Assembly: GCA_001600455.1 (NCBI GenBank)
Contig: BCKC01000001.1
Coordinates: 5,110,441 to 5,174,440 of the forward strand
DNA from: Endocalyx cinctus
Taxonomy: Eukaryota > Ascomycota > Sordariomycetes > Amphisphaeriales > Apiosporaceae
Reading direction: 5' to 3'
Length of the DNA: 64,000 bases
The notes under the pieces were generated by a model, which saw only the letters and a list, made by a program, of their open reading frames with translations, searched no databases and was not told the origin of the DNA. Below are positions 11,866 to 24,600 of this stretch, in pieces. A program made the position numbers and the translations under genes. Position 1 is the first letter of the stretch. Each line of letters opens with the position of its first letter.

Positions 11866-12491
11866 TTCTCCTTTTTGACTTCCTCCCCCGCGCTTTGTTT
11901 AAATGACCAGATAATTGCCCCTCAAAACCCAATAGTTCTTGTAAGGAAAGGCGTGTGAAGATGTGACCTTTTTTTGTGATAATCTTGATTCTTCTCTAAT
12001 TTTAATAATCCAAATTGTTAACAATCAATTGTTATTAATATTTTTTTTCAAAGGGTTTTTCAGCGAAAGTGTGATTTTTTTTGGGTGTTTTTTTAAGACT
12101 GATGAGTCGAGAGTGCGACTAAGGCACGTGATATGTGAAAGAGCATCCATGATCCATCCGCTGGCCTCGACTCCATAACATACATATCAATGTTCATGAG
12201 GGAGAACTTCAATCCAATATAGTAAACATATACTTATACATCATGGAGTCCATTCGACCAGAGCTTCAGCTGGTTTTCCTTTCCGTGGATTGTTGAAACA
12301 ATGCGGGCTGCATTCAGAACTCCACACAACAGCAATACCATCATACCAACCACACCAGAGAGAAAAATATACTTTTCAAGCAATTTCTTTCAAACCCTCC
12401 TTACACCACGACCTTCCCCTCAAGCCAAACACCCCAAACACGTAGATACACCCCAACCCAATGCGCATAGACCCTTCCAAGGACAGCCTTA
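11866..12491. other. Intergenic region upstream of MTQ2
   Basis: Contains the MTQ2 promoter and the 3' flank of the small gene to the right. T-rich at 11963-12100. No gene is supported. Confidence 0.5.
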
Positions 12492-12782
12492 TCACATGAC
12501 GACGCACTCAATCCCCGGGTCGGATACGTTCGGGCCCACTCCCCACCTCCAGCGAGGCTCGATATCGACGATCATGCGTACGAGGTTCTTATCGTAGCCG
12601 CCGGAGGGAAACGCGCAGGCGGGGCAAAGGGCCTGGCAGGCGAGCTCGACCGAGGGCTCGCGCGCGATCCCGTCCCCGAACCGCGGACACGAGTAGAAAC
12701 CCGCGCCCGGAGCGCATTGGATCCAGATGCGCAGCCAGTGGTGCCCGCATATGCGGCTGTGGTAGTGGTGCGTCATGCACAT
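12492..12782 (-). CDS. Small Cys/His-rich protein of unknown function
   Basis: 96 residues from the first in-frame ATG (MCMTHHYHSRICGHHWLRIW). Eight cysteines and five histidines are arranged as H-x(4)-C-x-HH ... C ... C ... C-x(3)-C-x(2)-C, suggesting a metal-binding fold: CGHH early, YSCPRFGDG in the middle, CQALCPACAFPSGG later. The frame uses GC-rich codons unlike the AT-rich flanks, which argues that it is real. I do not recognise a named family; small cytoplasmic proteins with this kind of Cys/His spacing occur in filamentous ascomycetes. The frame stays open for a further 258 nt upstream without an ATG, so an additional 5' exon is possible. Function unknown. Confidence 0.6.
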   Translation of the reverse strand: MCMTHHYHSRICGHHWLRIWIQCAPGAGFYSCPRFGDGIAREPSVELACQALCPACAFPSGGYDKNLVRMIVDIEPRWRWGVGPNVSDPGIECVVM

Positions 12783-13672
12783 TCTTTGGATTTTCTCCTT
12801 TTTTTTTCGCGAGAGAGTTGGTTTCGTTTGTTGTATAAAAGAAGACTTTCGAGGTCGAAAACGGATTCGTCGAGATGGATATATAAACGAGGCATAAAAT
12901 ACCTCCAAGTGCAGCTCGTTCTCCTTCTTATTTCCTGGACAAAGTAGGCTTTCTTTTATCTCTCTTGAGTAGATGGGCAGCGTACTGAAGTATCGATCGT
13001 ATAGAGAGACCTTGAGGTCTGCGTAACCATCGGCGGTCAAGTATCTGGACTCTTATTTACAACCCTCCGGTTCTTCACCCGTAGCTGTCTTTAACATGAT
13101 ACAGTTTCTATATGATGTTAATATACTTGCTCGTAAGTAGAGTACTCTATAGGAAATGTGTTAAACAGCGGTGGTTCAAGACTTACCAAAGTATATTTGC
13201 GCGCGGGGTTATATTTAAAGACAAAAATTAGGGAAATGAAGTTTATAAATCGGTAAAATAGTATTTAAGATTTTTATATTGTTTGAGGTGAAGATCAGAT
13301 CGATTCAGAGGAAGAAGTCGCTCGCTACCCTTGAAGCAGGGACAAACATTATTTGGCAGTAAATAGAGTCATCTGAGTAATAGTCAATCCGTAACGAAAC
13401 TGTTATTCCATTGGCTGGAGAGGGGTATCTTGATAATCTACTCCCAAAAACGCCTTCTCATTTTCTCATTTAAAATCACCAGATGTTTGCTATAATTTAC
13501 CATTGACTTCGAAGGTTGGTGCCTGTCAAGTTAATACAGTGTTACTCAATTTTGGACAAAAACGCATTATTATCGTGCACTAATAATCGTGAATACTGTC
13601 ATTTTTTATTCTCATTAAGACATCTTTAAATCTATTTCAAATCTCACGTAGTGAATATTCGTATACTTTAAC
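12783..13672. other. Intergenic region between the small Cys/His gene and YVC1
   Basis: Up to 13040 the minus strand remains open in frame with the small gene but lacks an ATG. The rest is AT-rich and shows no gene. It contains the YVC1 3' flank. Confidence 0.5.
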
Positions 13673-16244
13673 CTACAGAAGAGAAGCGCCGGCATCCATT
13701 TGATTGCCGTCTCCATCTGCTTCCATGGCCGCTTGCTCTTCCGATCCGAGATTGTCATCTTCGTCGTCGTCGGCCTCGCCACACATCCTAGACAGCATTT
13801 CCTCGATCCTAGCGGTAGTGCGTTCTAGCCTGATGAGACGACTGTCCAACTCGGCCACCTCCCCAGACTCGCTCATGATATTCCGTACTTGTTCGGATAA
13901 TATACCATATGGAGCAATAGAATCTCGACGGCTAGGAGGTTGGATAGGTTTTTGTTTACTAGACTCCTCGTCCTCTCGGGGTTTATCCTGCTTTTTCTTC
14001 GGCTCATGCATCGAGCTTTGTTGTCGGGTGAACTGTCTTCGGATCGCGTGTCGGGTCAGCTCGTCATCGACTGCGATCTCGTCTACGACCGAGTCCGGAG
14101 GCGCAATCTCAAATACGGTATGAATATCACCGTGGCTGGTAATTTTCCACATGTCCCAGAATCGACTCTTCCCGCGTCTCTTTTTCGGGAGCTCCTCCAT
14201 TGGGTCTTTTGAGTACTCCACGCCGGACCACAGCAGTCGCCGCTCCACTAAGGCGATAAGCAGAAGCACCGGCAGATTGATAGTCCGCACAAATGCTACA
14301 TGAATCTTGTGGAACCATCGAGGGCTCACCATGAATTTCATAGGGACCAGCACGAATAGTGCTATGATGTTAAAAGGGGGTTGATAGGCAAAAATTGCGT
14401 CGCTTTTCACACCCTCGAGGGTCAAAACCGCCTTGCGGAAGTGGATTTCGGCCGTGGCATTTGCCACAATTGTGCTGAAAGTATTCGACAACATCGACAC
14501 TAGAATTGTCAAAAATAACGTATTACCGAAGAAGGCAAATGTGATCATCAAGACCGGACCTAGAAACCAGTGGAATTCCGACTAAGACATGTTAGAAGAA
14601 GAAGAAGAAGAAGAAGAAGAATCTAGGTTTCATCTTACCGAACGGGAGACTCCACTACCGTCAAGCCCGAACCAGATCCAGAGCATCCATTTGCTTATTG
14701 TTCTACCAATTGTTAGCTCATGAACCAAATGTCTTTTGAGAAGCAAACTTACGCAAGATCGTGGCGGCCTTCCGCAAGCCAAACCATGGAGAGTAAGAAG
14801 CCGCAGAAACACCTAGCAATTGTCAGATTCACGTGAGTTCAGTCTTTCAATGGTTAGAGTGTTCATACCAGGCAGCTAGAAATGTGAGCACAGTAAAGTC
14901 GGCCATCATCGACCGTAGGGAGAGAAAGACCAGGTTATTTGAGAGAAGGTTGAACGCAAGTCGGGGTACGAGTACCGGAGCCCCCATGGCAAGAGCATCC
15001 AACGCTTGTTGCCCATACGCTACTTGATCGGTTCGCCAGCCATGGATACGCAATATGAGGTATGCCCAATATATAGCGGCAAATATCACGTCCAAGAAAG
15101 ACCAAAGATTCTGCGTATACACGTTCCTATAGACCGAGAAGTTAGTAAGGGAGTTACAAGAGTCAAAGTAAATATACGACTAACCATCCGTGCTCAAGAA
15201 TCGTGGCGAATTGATCGAGCACCCAGCCGAAAGCATATACAGCAAATGAAATTTCGAGGGCACTGTAATACTCCGGATTTCGATCAGCCATAAACGAGAG
15301 GTAAAGGCACAAAAGGATGATGAATTGTATAATTTCGAGAGCGTTTCGGGTACGTGGAACGATTAGACGATATTGGTTGAGTAAAGGTTCTTTGTTTGGT
15401 GCGTATAGTGATATAGGTTTCATCTTGTATCTATCTGGTATTATATCCATGAAAGTTGATGGTGTGTAGACGACCTGGCCGATATAGATAGCGTCGATTC
15501 TAAGGAAGTCAGCATATATATCACAGTTAGGATTCTGTATATCACATACACTTGCTGGCAGTGAGTGGCGCTCAAGAAGTATCTACTCCCGCTTAATATA
15601 GCAATTTCTAAAGCTGGCAGTGTCCTTCGGGCGTTCCAACCGCTACCCAAGGAGGCTTCTTTGCGTATTTCTTCAGGTGCATTCTGAAAGGGCTCAAACC
15701 CGGCAACCAGCATATTGGCCAGGAGGAGTAGGCCTTCGGGACCGGGGTTATCCTCCCCAAAGCGACGCAGGATGCGGGTGGCTACCACCTCGCAGAGCAT
15801 CGCTCGCGTATAATTAACATTTTGCCTGTTACTCATATGTTCCTGTTCGTAGAGAAATTGGGAACGATTTACGAGTAAACAATAGACTGAGACGGTGTTA
15901 GAATCAACGTAAAACGAGTTTGACTAAAACAAAGGACGTGCATGGAAATATGTACCGATGGAGATATCATCTTGCTCGTAGAGCTTATCAACGAGAGGTC
16001 GGACAACTGATATATTAAGTCTAAGATCTCTCAACTGATCGAAAGTGAGATAATCTTCGACGATACTGACCACATCTCTGCGTATTCTATGAATGGTGGT
16101 GTATACTGGTAGGTGAGCGTGAGCGTTAGGATTACAGCTGTAAAATGGTGCATCTTCCATAGTATGACTGAAGGCGGCTCGACTGAGGAGGGGCCGTCGT
16201 TCTGGTTCCTCGACGCGTATGACGCGCCTTCTCGGATTCGACAT
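13673..16244 (-). CDS. YVC1: Vacuolar TRP-type cation channel Yvc1
   Basis: Seven exons: 15956-16244, 15550-15886, 15185-15499, 14869-15126, 14753-14812, 14639-14702 and 13673-14581. The six introns are 50-69 nt and all joins are phase-consistent, giving 743 residues. The N-terminal cytosolic region resembles the linker helical domain of fungal TRPY channels (RRDVVSIVEDYLTFDQLRDL, MSNRQNVNYTRAMLCEVVAT). Then come DAIYIGQVVYTPSTFMDIIP and NQYRLIVPRTRN, several hydrophobic helices, a pore region ending WFGLDGSG (about residues 430-437), and a last helix FFGNTLFLTILVSMLSNTFS. The cytosolic tail is charged, with a short coiled coil near the end (LDSRLIRLERTTARIEEML). In yeast this channel releases vacuolar Ca2+ on osmotic or mechanical stimulus. 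The last intron has a (TTC)9 tract just before its branch point. Confidence 0.92.
14595..14621. repeat. (GAA)9 microsatellite in the last YVC1 intron
   Basis: 27 nt of perfect GAA on plus. In the transcript it reads (UUC)9 and lies directly 5' of CTAACATGTCTTAG, the branch-point and acceptor of the 57-nt intron 14582-14638. Confidence 0.95.
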
Positions 16245-17162
16245 TTTTCAATATGTTAATGTTTCAAAATTAGTTTCCGATAACATAAAGAATGAACTAG
16301 TATCTCAAGTATTTAATCTAAGATCTGCTGGTGAAAAAAGGATGTGCCAGAATGGCGTTTATCTTTGTTGTTAGCTGATAAGCCAAGAGCCTACCTAGAC
16401 TTGTAGTAGCAGATAACTTTGACTTGATAAAAAATACCAGCCAACTACCTTATATCTACTAACTATCTACCTACTTGACTTTATTAGATCCATGTAGGTG
16501 AGTTAGTATGTTAGATATATAGCTCAAATATTCGAGACAAGTTATTAATGAATGAAGTTAAGTTATGAATTGGATACCGACAGATAAAGCTTAGACGCTA
16601 TACTATTTAGTTACTGTGCCGCCGACGAATTATACTACAACAAGACGAAGCGTGTTTCAACTTTTTAGGTGCTTTTAGGTGTACACTGACGTCGATATGC
16701 AAAATGCTCAAGGGTTAAATATTCCCACAGCGGTAAATATAACCGCTAATCTGCGTGTACTGTGTAATTAAGCATTCTACGTGTACACTAATTACAAGGA
16801 TTTTACATGTGATACAACAGCAGCTGACGTTACAGCCCACTCCAATCAGTTGGTATCCAATATCCATGGGGATCCATTATATGGATATATGAATATATCC
16901 CCTTATTTACTTAATATCTAATATATGCATGGTACATCGAATAACACCCCTCAGCCTTCAGCTCATCCCACTTGACGGTGATCCATGGACGGGGCTCTTT
17001 GATTGGCAATTTATCATCCAAAGTCTCCACATATGTTGTACTCAACCATTCGCATTTCGCAAATAAATAATTTTTGAGATATTCAACAAGTTTGTACCTT
17101 TTCGTGTTGAATGAGGTCGGTTTACTAGCCCTCAAAAAGGTGCAACGACGAGTGCAACGACG
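16245..17162. promoter_or_regulatory. Divergent promoter region YVC1/LCL3
   Basis: 918 bp between divergent start codons. No ATG-initiated gene is supported; an open frame on minus at 16911-17135 lacks an ATG. It ends in a 12-bp tandem duplication abutting the LCL3 start codon. Confidence 0.5.
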
Positions 17163-17163
17163 A
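17140..17163. repeat. 12-bp direct duplication (GTGCAACGACGA x2) at the LCL3 start
   Basis: Two exact adjacent copies; the last A of the second copy is the A of the LCL3 ATG. Confidence 0.9.
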
Positions 17164-18047
17164 TGCCATGGCCTTTCAGCTCGACTTCAGGCAGAGATAA
17201 TGACAAAAACAAAGAAAAACCTCTGACTTCCTCCAAAGATATTTCTTGGAATGATAGCCTTAATGCTACCGACTGGGCTCACTTCAAAGACCCTAGGACT
17301 TGGATTCCCATCTTAATCGGAACGGGTTCTCTTCTCGCAATAACACAGTTCTATCGTTCTTACCTGAAACGAATACCTGGTCCTATTTATATTCAACCTA
17401 GTTTCTTTCGAAGGAGGAGTATATTCGGTCAGGTTACAAGTGTTGGCGATGGAGATAATTTTCACGTATTCCATACCCCTGGGGGACGGCTCGCTGGTTG
17501 GGGTTGGTTGCGAAATGTCCCCCAGAAAAAGGCAGATTTGAAAAATAAAACTGTTAGTTGAACCTACTCCCTTACTATCTTCCCGTGGCCTATGATTGAC
17601 ATGCTTTCTTTCCCCCCTTTCTCGCTTCAGATACCTATTCGTCTCGCCGGTGTCGACGCTCCCGAAGGTGCTCATTTCGGACGACCTGCCCAGCCTTTTT
17701 CTACGGATGCGCTCGCATGGTTGTCGGACTACGTACAAGGTCGAAGAGTCAGAGCCAAGGTCTGGAAGCGCGACCAATACGATCGCATAGTCGCGACCGT
17801 TTTCGTCCGGCGTTTCCTCATTAGGCGAGACGTCGGCTTGGAGATGCTGAAGAGGGGCCTGGCTACCACGTACGAGGCGAAGACGGGCGCCGAATTCGGC
17901 GGCCTGGAAGATAAATACAAAGCGGCCGAAGCGAAGGCCAAGGCGAAAAAGCTCGGGATCTGGGGAGGCAAGGCGCAGTTTTTCGAGAGCCCGCGAGATT
18001 ACAAGACTCGGATGAAGCTGCAGGAGACGCCGGAGAAGACAGAATAA
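17163..18047 (+). CDS. LCL3: Membrane-anchored staphylococcal-nuclease-like protein Lcl3
   Basis: Two exons, 17163-17552 and 17631-18047, with a 78-nt intron (GTTAGT donor, CGCTTCAG acceptor), giving 268 residues. It begins MPWPF, the usual Lcl3 start. A transmembrane helix follows at about residues 47-64 ([18 protein letters not shown]), then a thermonuclease-like domain: [35 protein letters not shown] and [16 protein letters not shown]134, E142 and R182 correspond to the Arg-Glu-Arg catalytic residues of micrococcal nuclease, so activity is plausible. The C-terminal [15 protein letters not shown] segment is typical of the family. Yeast Lcl3 is a mitochondrial protein named for long chronological lifespan; its physiological substrate is not known. 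Confident family call. Confidence 0.95.
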
Positions 18048-19033
18048 TGCCGAGAAGCGGCATTTACGTATTCCTGTCGCACGAATATAACGTGTATACG
18101 AGAACAAGTCAATTTCTTTTTTCACGCGTGACGTTTATACAGCTCTGAATGATGTGCGTTTGGCGTTTTGTTTGGATCCGTGGATCTATCCGAGCCGTGA
18201 TGCAATAGAAATCTATATCGAGAGCTAGTGTACGTAGATTAGATCGTTCATATCGTCTATTATCACCATAAACTCTATTGCCGCAAAAAATGAACCCCAA
18301 ACAAATGAATGGCCTTGTTTTGACAGGAAAACCGGGCGACGAACCGCTTATTCTTGATTAACCCCGGGATTTCTTCGTTTATGAAACAGCAAATGTATGA
18401 CGACAAATGTATGATTTACGACGTAACGCACCACATTTACTTACGTACTTTAAATCCCTGCCATCTGCCGCCTTTCGGAATTTTTGTAGACCGCGATATT
18501 GTATAAAAAGCACCTTACATTATCAATATTCACCATATTATATATACCTTATACTTTTCGCTACCAGGTTTCCGCGCGCAGAGAAGTTTGGTAGCCAGCC
18601 GAAACAGACGGGCGAGGACAACCCTTAAAAGACATAACCGTGGAATGGTATAAACTTGCTTCTTATGATTTCCCGCGGATCACGGATTACGAATCGTATT
18701 ATAAAACACAAGGCAGTGAAGTGGGTGTATCAGGGCTGACTCACTTCTGAGGCATGTGAATTTATCATGCCCTCACATCCATATGGATAGGTACCTGAAT
18801 GTTTAAAGTTGTTTACTGTTCGTTACATTATTTTATACCGTAATAAACGGCCGCTGGCTACTTCTTATTTCTTTCGTAAAATGGGTTGGTTGTGACTGAA
18901 AATCAAAGTATTGCCGTTGCTATTTTGTAATAAATTTGGAGAGATTGGCTTCTGGTAACTCTCCCAGGATTGCTCTCCTTATTATGATGAATTTTATTAA
19001 AATTATCGTCATTGATAAAAGACTCAACAGAAT

Positions 19034-19059
19034 GAAGAAGAAGAAGAAGAAGAAGAAGA
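19034..19059. repeat. (GAA)n microsatellite
   Basis: Between eight and nine GAA units in intergenic DNA. Confidence 0.9.
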
Positions 19060-21137
19060 TACTGGGACTCTAAAATCAGATGTTGGTGAGGATGTAGCAA
19101 ACAGTATTTATTCATACCCGTGGACTTATTGAGATAAAACGGAATCAGTCGTCAGTCTGTTGAACCGTTTCTTTTAGAGCTAGACTACGGTTTCTGGCCA
19201 CGTTTTTCATGCATAAAGCTCTACGTACTTAAGTCCATATGTACGGAGTATCCACGGATGGATGTAAGCAGAACGGCCACGGCGATCACGCTAAACCTAA
19301 TTCCCAAATGTGCTCTACATCCGTTGGCTGAATATAGGATTTATGTGTGTAGTGTAAGTAAACAACAAGAAGAGCTGTGAAGGTATCCATTGCAGATGAA
19401 GCAATATTTATATGAACCTGCTAGGAAGTTCCCTAGTAGGCTTGATGAAGTAAAAAAAAAATTACTGTATCTTGTTGCTTAATATAGTAAAGAAAGAAAG
19501 ATATTCGTTTATCATACTGTATTTGCTCACGGTTATCTACAGTAGGTTCAAACTGCCAAGTAGGTTTAATGATGGAGAGTTCCGATGGGGTTTACCGTAA
19601 TACGGTGTAATATATCGGGTGGGCTGTGCTGTTTGCGGTTGTAATGAATTAAACAGTGGAGCGTAGCAGCAAATTTCCTGGCTAAGGATGAACTGACCAG
19701 TTAGATGATGGTTTGAACATGAGCAACTCAATACGAATCACCCCAGCAGCCCAGAACCTGGACTTGTCTACCCCTTATTAGCACATGGAGCGTGCATCTG
19801 CAAGAGAATTACCCCTGCGCATACTAGGTGGTTTGAGGTCAAAGAGAAATGATGCTTCTTCTTCCTCTTTTTCTCTCATTCTTGCGAAGTTTCTGATTTG
19901 ATTCAGCGGTTGTTTGTCGTTTTTTTTTCTTCTTCTTTTCTTCTTCTGGAAGTTTTCGAGGTGAAGGGTTTAGAAGAACACAACAGAAGAAATTCTTGTC
20001 ACTCCTTTTATCAATTGCATTAAAAAAAATCAAAAAAAGAAATATATGAACAAAAAAAAAAAAAATTAACAACACATTAACTTTGTGTTTGGATTCTTGC
20101 TAATACAGCACTTTTTTTTTCTAATCTCGTTTCTTTTATTTTTCTTACTTGTCACTCGTTCTGTTAAACAATTCCGACCGTTCTTGCACCCCCTGATCTG
20201 AGAAAAGCAAAACTTGATCGCACCACGTCTGTGACAGCAAAGAAAAGATCCGCAACACAAAAGGGACCATCAACGAAGGCGTCGCAAACTATCGTGTCCT
20301 ATCACCAATTACATTCACTTTTGGTGCATCATTAATTCGAAAAAACAGCAGAAAAAAAAGGCGGAAATCAAATCCAGAAATTACACTCGTTTAAAATTAC
20401 CAACCAAAGAAAAAAAAAAAAAGTCAAGATATCAAATATAAGAAACTCAAAAAAAGAAATCAGGTGGCAGGATCTCTTCCCGAAGTTTGGTACACGGTAC
20501 GCGGTACATCCATCCATAATTCGAGGTCACACAATTCGGTCATTATCATCATCATTTCCTTCAATTAATATATTGGTATGTATATTATCTTATTATTCCC
20601 TGGGATGAATTTTCTACGATTATTACTATTATCGTTATTGTCGTTTATTATGTTTCCTGATCTTCTCGATCTTCCCTCTTCTATCTTTCTTTTCTTTTCT
20701 TCTGTTTGTTTTACCTAAATACACATGATACTATGCCATGTTATTTAGTGCATTCCACTATTTCTTACAAGTGTTTCTTTTTCTGGATAGCACTAGAATT
20801 TCATAGTGCAAGGAAAGATCCATGAAAATTCACCCTGAACTGCCCTGACTGCTTGAGTTGCCTGAGTTGGACTCGACTGTCGCAGTTGAATTTTCAGAAA
20901 AAGTCGTCATTTAATTTTATTCTTTAAACAGTCTAAACTTAATTTAGCTTAGCTTAAATTCCTGGCACATCCTACAGAAAGCTTTACAAGGGTCCTTTAG
21001 TGGACGGATGCACTGAATTAATTGAACGCTAACGTAGTATTAGTGATGGTACACGCAGCACACTATACTTGTTGTACAACTCATTCGACCAATATCGCGA
21101 CCCAATCACTTTTCGTCTAGATTTCTCGTCTCTCTCC

Positions 21138-21166
<29 letters not shown>
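21138..21166. repeat. 29-base poly-A tract
   Basis: Homopolymer A run on plus, about 530 bp upstream of the RAX2 start. Length should be treated with caution because such runs are prone to assembly error. Confidence 0.85.
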
Positions 21167-21169
<3 letters not shown>

Positions 21170-21692
21170 ATTTTCTTGATATCGTTTGTTGATTGTCTAG
21201 GAGTGGGAGGGTAACCAAATACAGTTCGATGTCGTAATTGTATTCCCTTACGAAACTAAAGGAATCTTTTTTTTTTTTTTTACTACGACCTGGACCTCGA
21301 TCTCGACCTCGACCTCAAATCTCAATCTCAAATTAAAACAAATAACAATCAACCTAATTCTCTGTTTATTGTTTATCTTCGATACTCGAGCTAAGCGAGT
21401 CAAATACCCAAGCGCTCTTCGAATTTTCCGACCACCTTCGTATTTTACACAATCTTCGGCGTCAACTCGAAACACGAATTTTATTCGAAGATAATAATCA
21501 TTTCCAATTCGATAATTGATTGTGTCCTTTTCTCTCACTCTTTCGATATCTTCCCAGATTTGAATCCGACTCAACTTCTTAAAGATTATGGACCGCAGGT
21601 AATATCAGATCAACAATACAACGCCAAACAATTATTAGGCCGGGGCAAGTTATATACGATTTTCGCGATTGCCTCGGTCGTTATTTACGACC

Positions 21693-24600
21693 ATGAGGAT
21701 ATCTAATTGGAGGCGGTCTGCTACAAGCGGCCGCCAGGGACCTTCGATATCATGGTTACTCTCACTCGCCTCGATGGCAACCCTATCTAATGCCATCACC
21801 TTTAATGAAATACCCGACCCGAATCTCGACTTTGGTAAATTAGGGCAGATGGGAATAGCTGGTGATTTCAGCGGAATCTCTTTCTACGAGTTTGATGGCC
21901 AGACTGAACAACTTTTTAGCACGAATGGTTCTTCCCAGCTTATGACCATGCTACCGAATGGCGTGTTCAGTAATCTTGTCAGTGCCGATGCATCCATAAA
22001 AGCGATGTGCATGTTCCAAGGAAATGTCATTCTAGGTGGTGTTTTTACCAGTTTGGATGGCACCGAGTCGCAGGGTGTAGCATCCTTCAACCCGAATACT
22101 TCTGCGGTAACACCCTTGTCTGGTCTCTCCGGTCAAGTTAGTACCCTGTTATGCGACGATTCAGCCGGCAAGGTTTTCGTCGGCGGCACTTTTCGAGCAG
22201 GAGACTCGAGTAACGCAATCACCTGGCTCTCCGATAACAGCTGGGCGGACCTACCATTTGCCGGTTTCAACGGACCCGTCGCATCGATTGTCAAGGCACC
22301 AGGCGGAAACATCATCTTCGGTGGACAATTCACTGGCTTGGGTAACACAAGTACCCCAGGAACACCGGACAGTCAGATAATCAACCTTTCGACGGCTGAT
22401 GTCGCCGTTGAGCAAGGAGCTACTACCGCCGGGTTCAGTAATGCATCGAATATTGTATGCAAGACGAGCGGCGTTGATGGTTCGGGCAACACGATCTTAT
22501 TTCAGGATGGCGTTGCTGGTGCGTGGACTGCCAAGTTCAATTTCGGCTTTGAACCAACGAAGCTTAGGTTGTGGAATACTCACCAGGATGGCCGAGGAAC
22601 CAAGACCTTCCGCTTCACCGCAGAACCTCTTAACGGAATTTTAAACTTCACCTATATTGACCCGGCAACTAACCAGAACGCGAGTTGCACTAGTGAATGT
22701 CCCCTTAGCAACGATACCAGCGTCGAGTTCCAAGATTTCCACTTTGTGGACCGTGTCGGGATGAACGCGTTCAGGATTGATATTTCCGACTGGTATGGAG
22801 CTGGGGCTGGCTTGGACGGTATCGAACTATTCCAGGACGACGTGTTCGCTTATGCCATCAATGATTTTAACGAGCCAGACTGCGCTAATACGACCACTCC
22901 GTCCAGATCAACCACTACGGGAGATTGGACTGTGACCCCATCCGGCCAAAGTAACGCCGAGTATCTCACAACTGTCCTGTCGAAGCCAATCGCCTCCGAT
23001 GCTGCTTCGGTGGTGTTTGAACCGGATATTAAAGAGGGCGGATACTTTATGATTAACGTGTATACTCCTGGCTGTCGTCAAGATGATACGTGTTCAAGAC
23101 GTGGTCAAGTGGACATCATTGCGAACCTGAACTCGACCACGCAAAATGTGAAGCTGAACCCCTCTTCAGTTTACCAGACAAATGAGTTTGATAAGTACGA
23201 CGTGTACTATGGTAATATTGATGCCAGCTCGTCCTCTTTTCGACCGAGCGTCACTATCTTGCCAGTAGCCGGACAATCTTTAGCAAGCGATGACATGGTC
23301 ATGGTCGCTCAAAAGATTGGGTTCCAGCTTTTAAACTCAACGGGCGGCTTGAACGGATTGTTCGAGTATGACCCAAGTCAGGCTACCGTGAGTGCCTCGG
23401 ACATCGATGCTTCGGCTTACGTCAAACTCGGAACCTCCTTTTCTTCCAATTCCGCTGTGGCGTCACTTGTTGCAGGTAGCGACAGAACTTTTATCGGCGG
23501 CAACTTCACCTCGGATGACTTCGAAAACATCGTTTCCGTCGACCAGAACGGTCAAACTGTAGAACTAGACGGCGGTCTCAATGGTGGAGTGTCATCCATG
23601 GTCTTGAGTGGGGATCAACTATTTGTCGGAGGACGATTCAATAACACTAAGGCTGGTTCGGCTACGGGCTTGGCTAATGTTGCGATGTACGACAGCGCAA
23701 GCGACAAGTGGACGCCACTTGGCGCTGGTGTCAACGGACTTGTGAGCACAGTGGTTCCGTTCAGCGTTAATTTGACAACCGGGACGGAGGAAGTTATCGC
23801 GTTCACCGGAAGCTTCACGCAATTACTCGCCTTCGACGATAACGATGCCGCCGATGTTACCGGCTTTGCTGTTTGGGTTAAGTCGCAGAGCAATTGGCTC
23901 CAAAATCTCGACTCGGCGGTACCTCTCTGGAACGGTCTCCTCTCGACCTCTCTCAATGTTTCGGATGACGTGTCCGTGTTTGCTGGTTCTTTGTCATCCC
24001 AGGCTCTACGAGCTTATGGTACCGCAACGACCGGCGCCACTTTAGGAAATTTCCCTATCAAGATTGAGCCGCCATCTACATCATCAAACTCCACCAGCAG
24101 CATTTCCAAACGCGCCGCTTTATTGAACAGTACTGCTTCCGTTGCTGGTGTCATCACGGGTGTTTTCGACTTCAACGATGATCGGCAGACGACTGTCCTC
24201 GGCGGACATTTCTCCGCCACAGCAACGAATGGATCGAAAATTTACAATCTCGCCTTTATTGATGGTACCGATTCTAACTCCACCACTGGAGTCGGCAGCG
24301 AGATCTCCGAGGCATCGGTATTTTTAGCCTTGGCAGTAAAAGACAATACTTTATTCGCTGGGGGACGGGTCACTGGAAATATTTCGGATGCGTCTGTGAA
24401 CGGCCTTTTATCGTACAATCTCGCATCAAAGTCATACGGCACTCAACCTCCAGTTCTCGACGGTTCTGATGTTGCCGTTTCCTCGATTAGCGTACAGCCT
24501 AACACGGAAAATGTGTATGTTGGCGGCTCTTTCGACACCGCTGGCGGACTTCCTTGCCCTGGTGTCTGTGTATTGACGATCAGTTCTAACTCATGGGCTC

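Larger units (their letters stand above)
18048..21692. other. 3.6-kb intergenic region between LCL3 and RAX2
   Basis: No gene recognised. It holds a GAA microsatellite (19034-19059), T/C-rich stretches near 19855-19950, a 29-base poly-A (21138-21166), a poly-T run near 21268-21281, and CTCGAC/CTCGAT-type hexamer repeats near 21287-21320. The last 600 bp probably form the RAX2 promoter and leader. A 108-codon minus-strand frame at 21248-21574 overlaps this leader and is largely composed of the hexamer and poly-T repeats. Confidence 0.55.

Noticed and set aside
16911..17135. 74-codon minus-strand frame in the YVC1/LCL3 promoter
   Set aside because: No ATG, no recognisable family; could only be an orphan exon and I see no partner.
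17313..18125. 270-codon antisense frame over LCL3
   Set aside because: Overlaps both LCL3 exons and its intron; the plus-strand nuclease has conserved catalytic residues.
21248..21574. 108-codon minus-strand frame upstream of RAX2
   Set aside because: Much of it is the hexamer repeat (EVEVEIEVQVVV) and poly-T (KKKKK) in the RAX2 leader; no homology pattern.
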